A DNA stretch of 64,000 nt, taken from the NCBI RefSeq assembly GCF_039631355.1, contig NZ_JBDIVF010000006.1, forward strand, positions 113,264 to 177,263, read 5' to 3'. The position numbers and the translations under genes are program-made. The stretch comes from Uliginosibacterium paludis. GTDB taxonomy: Bacteria; Pseudomonadota; Gammaproteobacteria; Burkholderiales; Rhodocyclaceae. The notes under the pieces were generated by a model. That model had not been told where the DNA came from, did no database searches, and saw nothing but the letters and a program-made list of their open reading frames with translations. Each line of letters opens with the position of its first letter. Position 1 is the first letter of the stretch. Positions 51,794-60,020 of this stretch are shown here, one piece after another.

Positions 51794-51938
51794 GCTTGTC
51801 ATGCTCCTGTCAGTCTACGAGCCCGATTATAGGGAAGCCGCCGGCGCGGACTGTCGCATAGAGGTTATTCACCGCTCCGGATTGCCGGCCCGCCGGCGCA
51901 GCACATAAGCTGGTACAAACAGACACGAGTTTTCCCCC

Positions 51939-52457
51939 ATGCAGATTGCCGCAATCGATCAGGTTTCCGGGCTGGAACGCGCGGAATTCGTCCAAGCGCT
52001 GGAAGGCATTTTCGAACATTCGCCCTGGGTCGCCGAGCGTGCCTGGCTGCGTCGTCCGTTTGCGGACATCGAGGCCCTGCGGGAGGCGATGGTGAGCGTG
52101 ATGATGCAGGCCTCGCACGAGGAGCAGCTCGCGCTGATCCGGGCCCATCCGGAGCTTGCCGGCCGGGCGGCGGTGGCGGGGGAACTCACTGAAGCGTCGA
52201 CGCGCGAGCAATCCGGCGCCCGACTCGACAAATGTTCGCCGGAAGAATTTGCCCGGCTGCAGGCGCTCAACGCGCAGTACAACGCGCGCTTCGGCTTTCC
52301 CTTCATTCTGGCCGTCCGTGGTCTGGACCGTGCCGGCATCATCGAGCGCTTTGCCGAACGGCTTGAAAACTCGCCGCAGACCGAATTTGCCGAGGCGCTG
52401 AACCAGATCGCCCGGATCGCTTCGCTGCGTCTGGCGGAGCGCTTCCCTTCCGCCTGA
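51939..52457 (+). CDS. uraD: OHCU decarboxylase
   Basis: This 172-residue enzyme turns 2-oxo-4-hydroxy-4-carboxy-5-ureidoimidazoline into (S)-allantoin. The catalytic HPELAG motif (LIRAHPELAGRAA) and the downstream QYNARFGFPFILAVRG are both present, as in UraD. It is divergent from uraH across 145 bp, which should hold both promoters. The 3' end has a strong shared hairpin with the LysR gene. Confidence 0.94.
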   Translation: MQIAAIDQVSGLERAEFVQALEGIFEHSPWVAERAWLRRPFADIEALREAMVSVMMQASHEEQLALIRAHPELAGRAAVAGELTEASTREQSGARLDKCSPEEFARLQALNAQYNARFGFPFILAVRGLDRAGIIERFAERLENSPQTEFAEALNQIARIASLRLAERFPSA

Positions 52458-52469
52458 ATCCCCGAGGGG

Positions 52470-52501
52470 GCCGGATGCAGGTTGCAGCCTGCATCCGGCT
52501 T
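52470..52501. terminator. Bidirectional hairpin between uraD and the LysR gene
   Basis: A perfect 12-bp stem (52470-52481 with 52488-52499) with a 6-nt loop lies between two convergent genes. Only two or three T residues follow on the plus strand, so it is a weak or rho-aided terminator. Confidence 0.65.
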
Positions 52502-52506
52502 CAACA

Positions 52507-53505
52507 TCAGCACAGGCCAAGTGCGGGCATGCGCTGGGAGGTCGGTGTGGAAGGCAGGGTGCGTACCGGTGCGACCGGCTGGCTGCTCTGGCGGGCGACG
52601 GCAATCACCTGTTCGCGGAACCAGCGGCATTCCTCGGCGTAGTGCGAGCGGTCGTGCCACAGCAGGTAGAAGGCCATCGGCGGGTAGTCGATCGGCGAGC
52701 GTGCGAGGGCCAGCGGCAGGCGACGTGCGAAATGTTCGGCGAAGGAGCGCGGGCAGCTGAAGATCATGTCCGACTCCAGCACCATGTAGGGCGCCATGCT
52801 GAAGTAGGGCACCCAGGCCACGATGTTGCGCTTGAGGCGTTCGCGTGCGAGGTGCATGTCGATCACGCCGCGCTGGCCGACCGAGTAGGGCGTCGGCGCA
52901 AGGTGCTCGGCATCGAGGTAGCTCTTGGTGGTCAGCGGCCGACCGGCCAGTGGATGGTCTTCCCGCATCATGCAGACGACTTCTTCCTCGAAGAGCGGCG
53001 ACAGGCGCAGCTGCTCCGGCGGATGCGGCCAGTTGCCGATCACCACGTCGAGGCGGCCTTCGGCCAGCGCACCGGCGAAATCCTGCTCCGGGCTGAAGGA
53101 GTGGAAGACCACTTGCGCATGCGGCGCCAGGCTGTGAAAGCGCGCCATGATGCGGCCCAGCAGTGCCGGGTCGAGGTAATCGGGTGTTGCCACGTTGAAG
53201 GTGCGGCGGGTGGTGGCCGGATCAAAACGGGTCTGGCCGGTGGCGATGGTTTCGATGCTGGCCAGTGCCTGACGCACCGGTTCGAGCAGCGCTGCACCAC
53301 GTTCGGTCGGCGTCATGCCGTTCTTGCTGCGGACAAGGAGCGGGTCACCGGTGAGGTCGCGCAGGCGGCGAAGTGCCGTGCTGACCGCGGGCTGCGACTG
53401 GTTGAGCCTGCGTGCGGCGCGCGACACGCTGCATTCCGTGAGCAGCAGGTGCAGCACCCGCAGCAGATGGACGTCGATGGAATCCCATTGTGTAGCAGCC
53501 GACAT
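52507..53505 (-). CDS. LysR-family transcriptional regulator
   Basis: This 332-residue regulator has the N-terminal helix-turn-helix (LLTECSVSRAARRLNQSQPA, VSTALRRLRDLTGDPLLVRS) and a periplasmic-binding-like effector domain (FNVATPDYLDPALLGRIMAR onward). It is divergent from the second NitT/TauT ABC operon and beside urate genes, so purine or ureide control is likely but not shown. An AAGGAG site precedes its start. Confidence 0.92.
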   Translation of the reverse strand: MSAATQWDSIDVHLLRVLHLLLTECSVSRAARRLNQSQPAVSTALRRLRDLTGDPLLVRSKNGMTPTERGAALLEPVRQALASIETIATGQTRFDPATTRRTFNVATPDYLDPALLGRIMARFHSLAPHAQVVFHSFSPEQDFAGALAEGRLDVVIGNWPHPPEQLRLSPLFEEEVVCMMREDHPLAGRPLTTKSYLDAEHLAPTPYSVGQRGVIDMHLARERLKRNIVAWVPYFSMAPYMVLESDMIFSCPRSFAEHFARRLPLALARSPIDYPPMAFYLLWHDRSHYAEECRWFREQVIAVARQSSQPVAPVRTLPSTPTSQRMPALGLC

Positions 53506-53725
53506 GCTTGTTCTCCTTGTTGATGGGATGCAATCAGCAAGGGGCGTGCCATGCGGTGCAGTAGGGCGGGTATTCGGCGGGCGTGCTCCGGCGGCAGGCC
53601 GTCCGGCTTATATGTGATGACTTATGCCAACCATATCCGATCTGCCTTTCTGCACTGCCGGAGACGTTCCGATGATCCGTTCCGGTGCCGGCGGACCCGG
53701 TTTCGGGCCGGTTTTGTCGTCACGG

Positions 53726-53740
53726 GCACCGTGCTGGTGC
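53726..53740. promoter_or_regulatory. NtrC-like dyad upstream of the second sigma-54 promoter
   Basis: GCACC, five bases, GGTGC matches the symmetric NtrC site layout (as in glnA enhancers, GCACC-N5-GGTGC) and lies 41 bp upstream of the -24 element (about -75 from the expected start). This fits activation by nitrogen limitation. Confidence 0.6.
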
Positions 53741-53780
53741 GTACGGACGGGGCGGAGCCGGTCAGGGCTGCGACGGGGCA

Positions 53781-53796
53781 TGGCATGACCATTGCT
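53781..53796 (+). promoter_or_regulatory. Sigma-54 (RpoN) promoter of the second NitT/TauT operon
   Basis: TGGCAT, five bases, TTGCT matches the -24/-12 consensus TGGCAC-N5-TTGCW with one change and correct spacing. It sits about 44 bp before the ATG at 53840, so the leader would be about 30 nt. Confidence 0.7.
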
Positions 53797-53839
53797 GAAT
53801 GGCGGGAGTCGTTTCCCATCCATGAAGGAGTCAGTACCC

Positions 53840-54871
53840 ATGAAGAACACTGCCGCACGTACGGTCCGACGAGCTTTCCTTGCACTTGCGCTGGGCAGCC
53901 TGGCCGCCGGTTCGATGGCCGCCGAGCTCACCAAGATCAAGTTCACGCTCGACTGGCGCTTCGAAGGTCCGTCGGCCCCTTTCCTGATGGCCAAGGCCAA
54001 GGGTTACTTCGAGGCCGAAGGGCTTGATGTGACGATCGACGCGGGCGCGGGGTCGGCCGGCGCGGTGACCCGTGTGGCCACCGGCGCCTATGACATGGGC
54101 TTCGTGGACTTCAACGCGCTGGTCGAGCATGACGCCAGCAACCCCGCCTCGAAGCTGCAGGCGGTCTACATGGTCTACAACTTCACGCCGGCCGCCGTGG
54201 TCACGCTGAAGAAATCCGGCATTGCCAAGCCGGCTGACGTGGTCGGCAAGACCCTGGCCGCTCCGGTGTTCGATGCCGGCCGCAAGGCTTTCCCGGCCTT
54301 TGCCAAGTCCAACAACATCGATCCGGCCGCGGTGAAATGGCAGAGCGTGGATCCGGCGATCCGCGAGACCCTGCTGGCCCGTGGCGAAGTGGATGGCATC
54401 ACCGGCTTCTCCTTCACCAGTGTGCTGAGCCTTGAAGCGCGTGGCGTAAAGGCCTCCGACCTCAACGTGATGCTCTACAACAACAACGGCGTGGATCTGT
54501 ATGGCAACGCCATCATCTCGTCGCCGAAGCTGATTGCCGAGAAGCCCAAGGCTGTCGAAGGTTTTCTGCGTGCCTTCAACAAGGCGCTGAAGGAAACCAT
54601 CGCCAACCCGGATGAAGCCGCGACCTTCGTGAAGAAGCAGGATTCGCTGGCCGACCTGGCGCTGGAAACCCGTCGCCTGAAGATGGCGATGTCCGAAGTG
54701 GTCGTGACACCCGAGACCAGGGCCAACGGCCTGGGCGGCGTGACCGAGGAGCGCATGAAGCGCTCGCTGGCTGAAACCATGGTGGCCTACAACCTGAAGG
54801 CCATGCCCGACGCTGCTGCGCTCTTCAACCCTGCTTTCCTGCCGCCCAAGGCGGACCGCATGATCAAGTAA
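53840..54871 (+). CDS. ABC transporter substrate-binding protein (NitT/TauT family), second system
   Basis: This 343-residue periplasmic protein has a signal peptide (RAFLALALGSLAAGSMA) and the family opening KIKFTLDWRFEGPSAPFLMA and GLDVTIDAGAGSAGAVTRVA. It is first in a three-gene operon with an AAGGAG site. A hairpin (54890-54911) separates it from the ATPase gene and could raise its relative expression. The position between urate genes and a LysR regulator suggests a purine or ureide ligand, not proven. Confidence 0.9.
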   Translation: MKNTAARTVRRAFLALALGSLAAGSMAAELTKIKFTLDWRFEGPSAPFLMAKAKGYFEAEGLDVTIDAGAGSAGAVTRVATGAYDMGFVDFNALVEHDASNPASKLQAVYMVYNFTPAAVVTLKKSGIAKPADVVGKTLAAPVFDAGRKAFPAFAKSNNIDPAAVKWQSVDPAIRETLLARGEVDGITGFSFTSVLSLEARGVKASDLNVMLYNNNGVDLYGNAIISSPKLIAEKPKAVEGFLRAFNKALKETIANPDEAATFVKKQDSLADLALETRRLKMAMSEVVVTPETRANGLGGVTEERMKRSLAETMVAYNLKAMPDAAALFNPAFLPPKADRMIK

Positions 54872-54889
54872 GGCTGCATGAGGGGAATA

Positions 54890-54911
54890 CGGGCAGGCAT
54901 GGGCCTGCCCG
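54890..54911 (+). promoter_or_regulatory. Intercistronic hairpin after the binding-protein gene
   Basis: An 8-bp stem (54890-54897 with 54904-54911) with a 6-nt loop lies in the 64-bp gap before the ATPase. No T-tract follows. Such hairpins often protect the upstream message so that the binding protein is made in excess. Confidence 0.55.
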
Positions 54912-54935
54912 CACAGGAACAACAGAGAGTGCGAT

Positions 54936-55715
54936 ATGAGTTTCGTGGAGTTCGAGCAGGTCAGCCTGCGCTATAGCGAGGATGGGCCGAAAGCGATCGA
55001 GGACGTCAGTCTGAAGATCGAGGAGGGCGAGTTCGTGGCGGTGGTCGGGCCTTCGGGTTGCGGCAAGTCCACGTTGATGAAACTGGTCTCCGGCCTCAAG
55101 GGGCCTTCGGAAGGTTATGTCTATGTCAATGGACGCCAGGTGGGTGGCCCGCTTGGCATTGTCGGCATGGCTTTCCAGGCGGCCAATCTGCTGCCCTGGC
55201 GCACCACGCTGGAAAACGTGATGCTGCCGCTGGAAATCGTGGAGCCTTACCGCAGCCAGTTCCGCAGCAAGCGCGCCGAGTTCGAGGCGCTGGCGCGCGA
55301 GCAGCTCAAGCGCGTCGGGCTGGCGGGCTTCGAAGACAAATTCCCGTGGGAGCTTTCGGGCGGCATGCAGCAGCGTGCCTCGATCTGCCGGGCTCTGATC
55401 CACAAGCCGCGCCTGCTGATGCTCGACGAGCCCTTCGGTGCGCTGGACGCCTTCACCCGTGAAGAGCTCTGGTGCATGCTGCGCGACCTCTGGCAGCAGC
55501 AGCCTTTCACCATCGTGCTGGTCACGCATGATCTGCGCGAGGCCGTGTTCCTTGCCGATACCGTGTATGTCATGAGCAAGCGGCCCGGGCGCATCCTCGT
55601 CCAGCGCCAGATCGACCTGCCACGCCCGCGGGATCTGGAAGTGACCTATACCGATGCCTTCTCGGCGCATGTGCATGTGCTGCGCGAAGCCATCGGCCGG
55701 GTGAGGGAGAGCTGA
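54936..55715 (+). CDS. ABC transporter ATP-binding protein (NitT/TauT family), second system
   Basis: This 259-residue ATPase has Walker A GPSGCGKST, Q-loop MAFQAANLLPW, signature LSGGMQQR, Walker B LLMLDEPFGALDAF and switch LVTHDLREA. It ends 1 bp before the permease start (TGAGATG), so the two are coupled. It is a paralogue of the ATPase at 4766-5593. Confidence 0.92.
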   Translation: MSFVEFEQVSLRYSEDGPKAIEDVSLKIEEGEFVAVVGPSGCGKSTLMKLVSGLKGPSEGYVYVNGRQVGGPLGIVGMAFQAANLLPWRTTLENVMLPLEIVEPYRSQFRSKRAEFEALAREQLKRVGLAGFEDKFPWELSGGMQQRASICRALIHKPRLLMLDEPFGALDAFTREELWCMLRDLWQQQPFTIVLVTHDLREAVFLADTVYVMSKRPGRILVQRQIDLPRPRDLEVTYTDAFSAHVHVLREAIGRVRES

Positions 55716-55716
55716 G

Positions 55717-56493
55717 ATGAGACTGTCTTCACGAACCGTCAGTCGTCTGGCCCCCTGGATCCTGACCCTGCTGGTGGTGGTCAGCTGGGAGGCGGTCTGC
55801 CGCGGCTTTGCGATTCCTTCCTTCCTGATGCCTGCGCCCTCCGCGATCTGGCAGACGGGGCTCGCGATGGCGGCGCCGATCATGGAGCACGCCACCCACA
55901 CGCTGATTACCACGCTTGCCGGCTTTGCCGTGGCGGTCATCTTCGGCGCGCTGCTGGGCATGGTCGTCGGCTCCTCGCCGCTGATCTACAAGGCGCTCTA
56001 CCCGATGCTGGTCGGCTTCAACAGCGTGCCCAAGGTGGCCTTCGTGCCGGTGCTGGTGGTGTGGTTCGGCATCGGAACGGTGCCGGCGATCCTGACCGCC
56101 TTCCTGATCTCCTTCTTCCCGGTGGTGGTGAATGTCGCCACCGGGCTCTCCACGCTCGAGCCGGAGCTGGAGGACGTGCTGCGCTCGCTGGGCGCGTCGC
56201 GGCTGGACATCCTGAAGAAGGTCGGCCTGCCGCGCTCCATGCCCTTCTTCTTCGCCTCGCTGAAGGTGGCGATCACGCTCGCCTTCGTGGGCTCGGTGAT
56301 GTCGGAGACCGTCGCCTCCAACGTCGGCATCGGCTACCTCATGATGAGTGCGAGCTCATCGATGAACATGCCGCTGGTATTTGCCGGACTGGTCGTGATC
56401 GGCATCATGGGGGTCGTGATGTACGAGCTCTTTGCCTTGCTGGAGCGCCGGATTACCGGTTGGGCAAGTCGCGGGCAGAACGCCGCGCACTGA
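55717..56493 (+). CDS. ABC transporter permease (NitT/TauT family), second system
   Basis: This 258-residue inner-membrane protein has about six hydrophobic segments, IPSFLMPAPSAIWQTG near the start, and LRSLGASRLDILKKVGLPRS as the ATPase contact region. It is the last gene of the operon and is followed by a strong terminator. It is a paralogue of the permease at 3958-4755. Confidence 0.92.
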   Translation: MRLSSRTVSRLAPWILTLLVVVSWEAVCRGFAIPSFLMPAPSAIWQTGLAMAAPIMEHATHTLITTLAGFAVAVIFGALLGMVVGSSPLIYKALYPMLVGFNSVPKVAFVPVLVVWFGIGTVPAILTAFLISFFPVVVNVATGLSTLEPELEDVLRSLGASRLDILKKVGLPRSMPFFFASLKVAITLAFVGSVMSETVASNVGIGYLMMSASSSMNMPLVFAGLVVIGIMGVVMYELFALLERRITGWASRGQNAAH

Positions 56494-56513
56494 CGAGCCG
56501 GCGAATGGCAAGC

Positions 56514-56545
56514 GAGGGGCCGCCTGGTGCGGCCCCTCTGTTTTC
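56514..56545 (+). terminator. Intrinsic terminator after the second NitT/TauT operon
   Basis: A perfect 10-bp GC stem (56514-56523 with 56529-56538) with a 5-nt loop is followed by TGTTTTC. It lies 20 bp after the permease stop, between two convergent transcription units. Confidence 0.88.
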
Positions 56546-56554
56546 GGGCGGCGT

Positions 56555-57643
56555 TCAGACGAAGAGGGTCAGCGTGCCGGTCTGGCCGAAAAGACGGCTG
56601 CCCGCAATCTCGCCGGCGGCAAAGAAGCCGGCGAGCGGAATGTCGCCGAACACCTCGCGGATCATGCTGACCTCGGCGTCATCGCTGTCGAACATGATGC
56701 CGCCGCGCCCGGCGCAGCTCACGTAGATGCCGCCGGCAGGCGGGCGGGGGCAGGCGTCACGCAGGTCGTGCAGCATCTGGAGCAGGTCCTGGCGGGCCGC
56801 TTCTTCGTCCCGCTTCAGAAAGAGCAGGCTCTGCCCCTTGCTGACCGACTCGTTGATGGCCAGCTTGCCGCTGCGCAGGTCGATGGCCACGATGCGACGC
56901 GCCGCAAACTGCCGCCGGTCCTGATCGTCATCGGTCAGACCGACGAGCAGGGTGTTGACGGCCCGGCGCAGGTCCGCGCCCAGCGCCGGCCCGGCGGCTT
57001 CCCGGAAAACCTCGGTGGCGGGGCGGCCGTCGATGCGCTCGATGAGGCTGTCCTGCGCGGCCGTCACATGCCAGCTCCCCGGCAGCGGCAGGCAGCCCTG
57101 ACTGAGGCCGGTGAGCATCTGGATGCGGTCGTTGAACGCTACGCCGGACAGGCCGCCGGTGAGCGGCGCTTCGGCGATGTGCCAGGCTTGCTGGCGGGCG
57201 CTGGCCAGTCCGCCAGCCAGGCTGCCTCCGCGGATCTTGTGGCTCATGTCACTGACCAGCTCGCTCATGTCGGGCGTCAGCGGGTCACCATGAACCAGCG
57301 CGGCGTAGGCGGAAAAATCCCGCGGCAAGGGCTTGCGCCCGGAGAACACCCGGAAGCAGTCGAGCGGAAATGCTCCCAGCATGACCGACAGGCCGGGGGC
57401 GTCAAGTGCTGCGCCTTCGCGACCCAGCACGCCGACGCCGGTGGCGCCGATCCATTCCTGCACGCCGGTGTGCTGGCGCAGCCGGTTGAGGAGCGGGTCC
57501 AGCGCAAAGGCGAAGTGGTCGGAGACGTAGAGGAAACCGAGGTTGGCTTGCGGAAGTCTGGGCAGGCTGGCGAGCACGCCCTGCAGGGCGTCTTCCCAGC
57601 CTGACGCGCTGGCCCAGGCACTGGCGAAACGGGGTGAAGTCAT
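56555..57643 (-). CDS. FIST domain protein (FIST_N plus FIST_C)
   Basis: This 362-residue protein has an N-terminal FIST domain (LGFLYVSDHFAFALDPLLNR, WIGATGVGVLGREGAAL) and a C-terminal FIST_C part ending in SCAGRGGIMFDSDDAEVSM and IPLAGFFAAGEIAGSRLFGQ. FIST proteins are thought to sense small molecules, often amino acids, for signalling. The ATG overlaps the PhaM-like stop by 4 bp. No kinase is adjacent. The role with a PHA granule protein is unclear. Confidence 0.88.
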   Translation of the reverse strand: MTSPRFASAWASASGWEDALQGVLASLPRLPQANLGFLYVSDHFAFALDPLLNRLRQHTGVQEWIGATGVGVLGREGAALDAPGLSVMLGAFPLDCFRVFSGRKPLPRDFSAYAALVHGDPLTPDMSELVSDMSHKIRGGSLAGGLASARQQAWHIAEAPLTGGLSGVAFNDRIQMLTGLSQGCLPLPGSWHVTAAQDSLIERIDGRPATEVFREAAGPALGADLRRAVNTLLVGLTDDDQDRRQFAARRIVAIDLRSGKLAINESVSKGQSLLFLKRDEEAARQDLLQMLHDLRDACPRPPAGGIYVSCAGRGGIMFDSDDAEVSMIREVFGDIPLAGFFAAGEIAGSRLFGQTGTLTLFV

Positions 57644-58035
57644 TGTGGTCCGGTCTGATCGGGCGCGGGCTTGGCCGCGCCGGGGGATTCGGGGGGCTGT
57701 TCTGTTCCGGTGGCCGGAGCAGGGGTAAAAGGCCAGCTCCAGAGGGCCGGGTTGGCAAAGGGATTGGGCGGCTCGCCGTCCTGTCCAGCCTTGCTCATCG
57801 CCTGCATGGCAGCCAGCGTGGCACGCTGGACCTCCAGCCCCTGGATGGTCATCTGGAGCATGCCGAGATTCATCTTCAGCCAGCCTTCGACCGCCTTGAG
57901 ATCCTTGATGCGCTGATCGAGTTCATTCACATCGAGCGTGGGGGTGACCATGCCGGGCAGGCCGAAGCCCATGTTGCCCCACATGCGACGGATGAAGTCG
58001 AAACCGTCTTCCTGAGTGTCGTTCGGTGCGGACAT
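57640..58035 (-). CDS. phaM: PhaM-type polyhydroxyalkanoate granule regulatory protein
   Basis: This 131-residue protein has the PhaM-like helical N-terminal part: FIRRMWGNMGFGLPGMVTPT, ELDQRIKDLKAVEGWLKMNL and LGMLQMTIQGLEVQRATLAA. A Pro/Ala-rich tail follows (about 95-131). In Cupriavidus, PhaM activates PHB synthase and tethers granules to DNA. The usual Lys/Ala-rich DNA-binding tail is not obvious here. It is first of a two-gene unit with the FIST gene. Confidence 0.78.
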   Translation of the reverse strand: MSAPNDTQEDGFDFIRRMWGNMGFGLPGMVTPTLDVNELDQRIKDLKAVEGWLKMNLGMLQMTIQGLEVQRATLAAMQAMSKAGQDGEPPNPFANPALWSWPFTPAPATGTEQPPESPGAAKPAPDQTGPQ

Positions 58036-58085
58036 GGCAGTGCTCCGTAGCTGGCTGCCCCCATCATAGCGCTTCCGGCAGAGGC

Positions 58086-60020
58086 TCAGGCCTCCGGCAG
58101 GTGATGGTTCTGGCGCGGGCCCAGCAGATGGGAGAGGGCTGCACGCAGCTTGGCCGGGCGGACCGGTTTGTGCAGCAGCGGAACTTGGCGCGCGGTGGCT
58201 TCCTGCAGGGTTTCCGGGCCGGTGTCGCCGGACAGCAGCAGCGCAGGGAGCGTTGCGCCGAAGCGCTCGCGCATGCGGGCGATGATGTCCAGCCCGGTGT
58301 GCGGCCCAGGCAGCCGGTAGTCGCTGATGACCATTTCCGGCTCGACCTCCATTTCCTCCAGCGCATCGAGTGCGCTGGCAAGGCTGTCGCTGGCGACCAC
58401 GAAGCAGCCCCAGGCGCGCAGCAGGCCGGCGAGGCTTTCCTGGGCCAGGGCATCGTCATCGACCATCACGATGATGCGGCCGAGCAGATCCTGCTCCTGC
58501 AGGCCCTGCGGCACCTTGGATGTTTCCGCGTCAGCCATCGGCACCATGACGCCGAATACCGAGCCACGGCCCGGAGCCGAGCGCAGGGTGATCGGGTGAT
58601 AGAGCAGGTCGGCCAGGCGGCGAACGATGGCGAGCCCGAGGCCAAGACCCTTGGAGCGGTCGCGTGCCGGGTTGTCCAGCTGGACGAACTCCACGAAGAT
58701 GCTGGACTGGTTTTCCTGCGCAATGCCGACCCCACTGTCACGGACCTCGATCAGTACGTGCCCGCCCCGGCGCCGCGCAGTCACCATGATCGCGCCCTGC
58801 GGGGTGTAGCGCAGCGCATTGCCGACGAGATTGATCAGGATGCGCTCGAAGAGCAGGGGGTCGCTGTGAATCCAGAGCGAGGTCGGGCGGACGCGCAGGC
58901 GCAACCCGCGTTCCTTGGCGGCGTGGGTGTAGTCGTTGCCGATGCGCTCGAACAGCGGGCCCAGCGCGAAACCGCGCGGCGAGGAGCTCACTACGCCGGC
59001 ATCAAGCTTGGAGATGTCGAGCAGGCTGTCGAGCAGGTTCTCCATGGCCTCGGCGGAAGCCGCGATGCGCTCGATCAGCATGCGGGTGTCCGGGCTGTGC
59101 TCCTTGCGCGAGAGATCGGCGATGAACAGCCCGAGTGCGTGCATCGGCTGACGCAGGTCATGGCTGGCGGAGGCCAGAAAGCGGGATTTGGCGAGGTTGG
59201 CTCGTTCGGCCTCTTCCGTGCGCTCGCGCAGCTGCAGGGTGGCTTCCGAGATCCGGCTCTCCAGGTTGCCGCGCGCGATGGCGAGGTGGGCGGCCATCTC
59301 GTTGACGCCTTCTGAGAGCCGCCGCAGCGAGCCGCCACCTTCGACCGGCACACGCGTGGTCAGGTTGCCGCGGCCGATGTCGGACATGGCCTGGGCGATG
59401 CGCCGGATCGGCGTGCTGACCGAGCGACTCATCAGTACGGCCAGGGCAATGCTGCCGGCCAGCACCAGGGCCAGCGTCGCAAAGGCGGTGGCGATCTGGT
59501 TGAGCTTCCGGTTTTCCAGCGTGTCGCGCGAGATCAGGACCACCACCTCTCCGAGGGTCTGATCCTGCGTGGCGGGGCCACCCGTCAGCGTATAGGGATC
59601 GTCATCCAGCGAACGGCTGTAGCGCACCGGCTCGACGATGCGCAGCATCTGACTGCTGACGTTGCGGATTTCCTCGCTGCCGGGCCTGATGAAGGTGTCG
59701 GAGTCCCGCGCGTGTACCTGCAGACCGGCGACCGCCATCAGGCTGCCGTCGCGGTCATAGATCGCGACGCCATACAGATCGGCAGCGCTGAGTGCCGAGG
59801 CGGCCAGCCGCTGCAAGGCATCCTTGTTGCCGGAGAAGAGACCGAACTCGGCGGTGGCCGACAGCTGTCGCGCCAGTGCCCGGCCACGCTGGTTCAGCGC
59901 GTCTTCCAGGTCGGAGATGCGCGAGAAGGTCAGCAGCGCGGTGAGCAGCAGACCCAGCACGATGGTCGGGACGAGCGCCACGAACAGCACGCGCGTGCGG
60001 ATATCCCAGTTCAGCTTCAT
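58086..60020 (-). CDS. Hybrid sensor histidine kinase with C-terminal receiver domain
   Basis: This 644-residue inner-membrane protein has TM1 (about 10-30), a periplasmic sensor (about 35-165), TM2 (about 178-200), HAMP, HisKA with SASHDLRQPMHALGLFIADL (phospho-His), HATPase with GLGLGLAIVRRLADLL and a receiver domain with the phospho-Asp in MVISDYRLPGPHTGLD. The start overlaps the upstream ABC_sub_bind gene by 4 bp. With that periplasmic protein and the divergent LuxR regulator it forms a probable signalling trio. Confidence 0.93.
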   Translation of the reverse strand: MKLNWDIRTRVLFVALVPTIVLGLLLTALLTFSRISDLEDALNQRGRALARQLSATAEFGLFSGNKDALQRLAASALSAADLYGVAIYDRDGSLMAVAGLQVHARDSDTFIRPGSEEIRNVSSQMLRIVEPVRYSRSLDDDPYTLTGGPATQDQTLGEVVVLISRDTLENRKLNQIATAFATLALVLAGSIALAVLMSRSVSTPIRRIAQAMSDIGRGNLTTRVPVEGGGSLRRLSEGVNEMAAHLAIARGNLESRISEATLQLRERTEEAERANLAKSRFLASASHDLRQPMHALGLFIADLSRKEHSPDTRMLIERIAASAEAMENLLDSLLDISKLDAGVVSSSPRGFALGPLFERIGNDYTHAAKERGLRLRVRPTSLWIHSDPLLFERILINLVGNALRYTPQGAIMVTARRRGGHVLIEVRDSGVGIAQENQSSIFVEFVQLDNPARDRSKGLGLGLAIVRRLADLLYHPITLRSAPGRGSVFGVMVPMADAETSKVPQGLQEQDLLGRIIVMVDDDALAQESLAGLLRAWGCFVVASDSLASALDALEEMEVEPEMVISDYRLPGPHTGLDIIARMRERFGATLPALLLSGDTGPETLQEATARQVPLLHKPVRPAKLRAALSHLLGPRQNHHLPEA

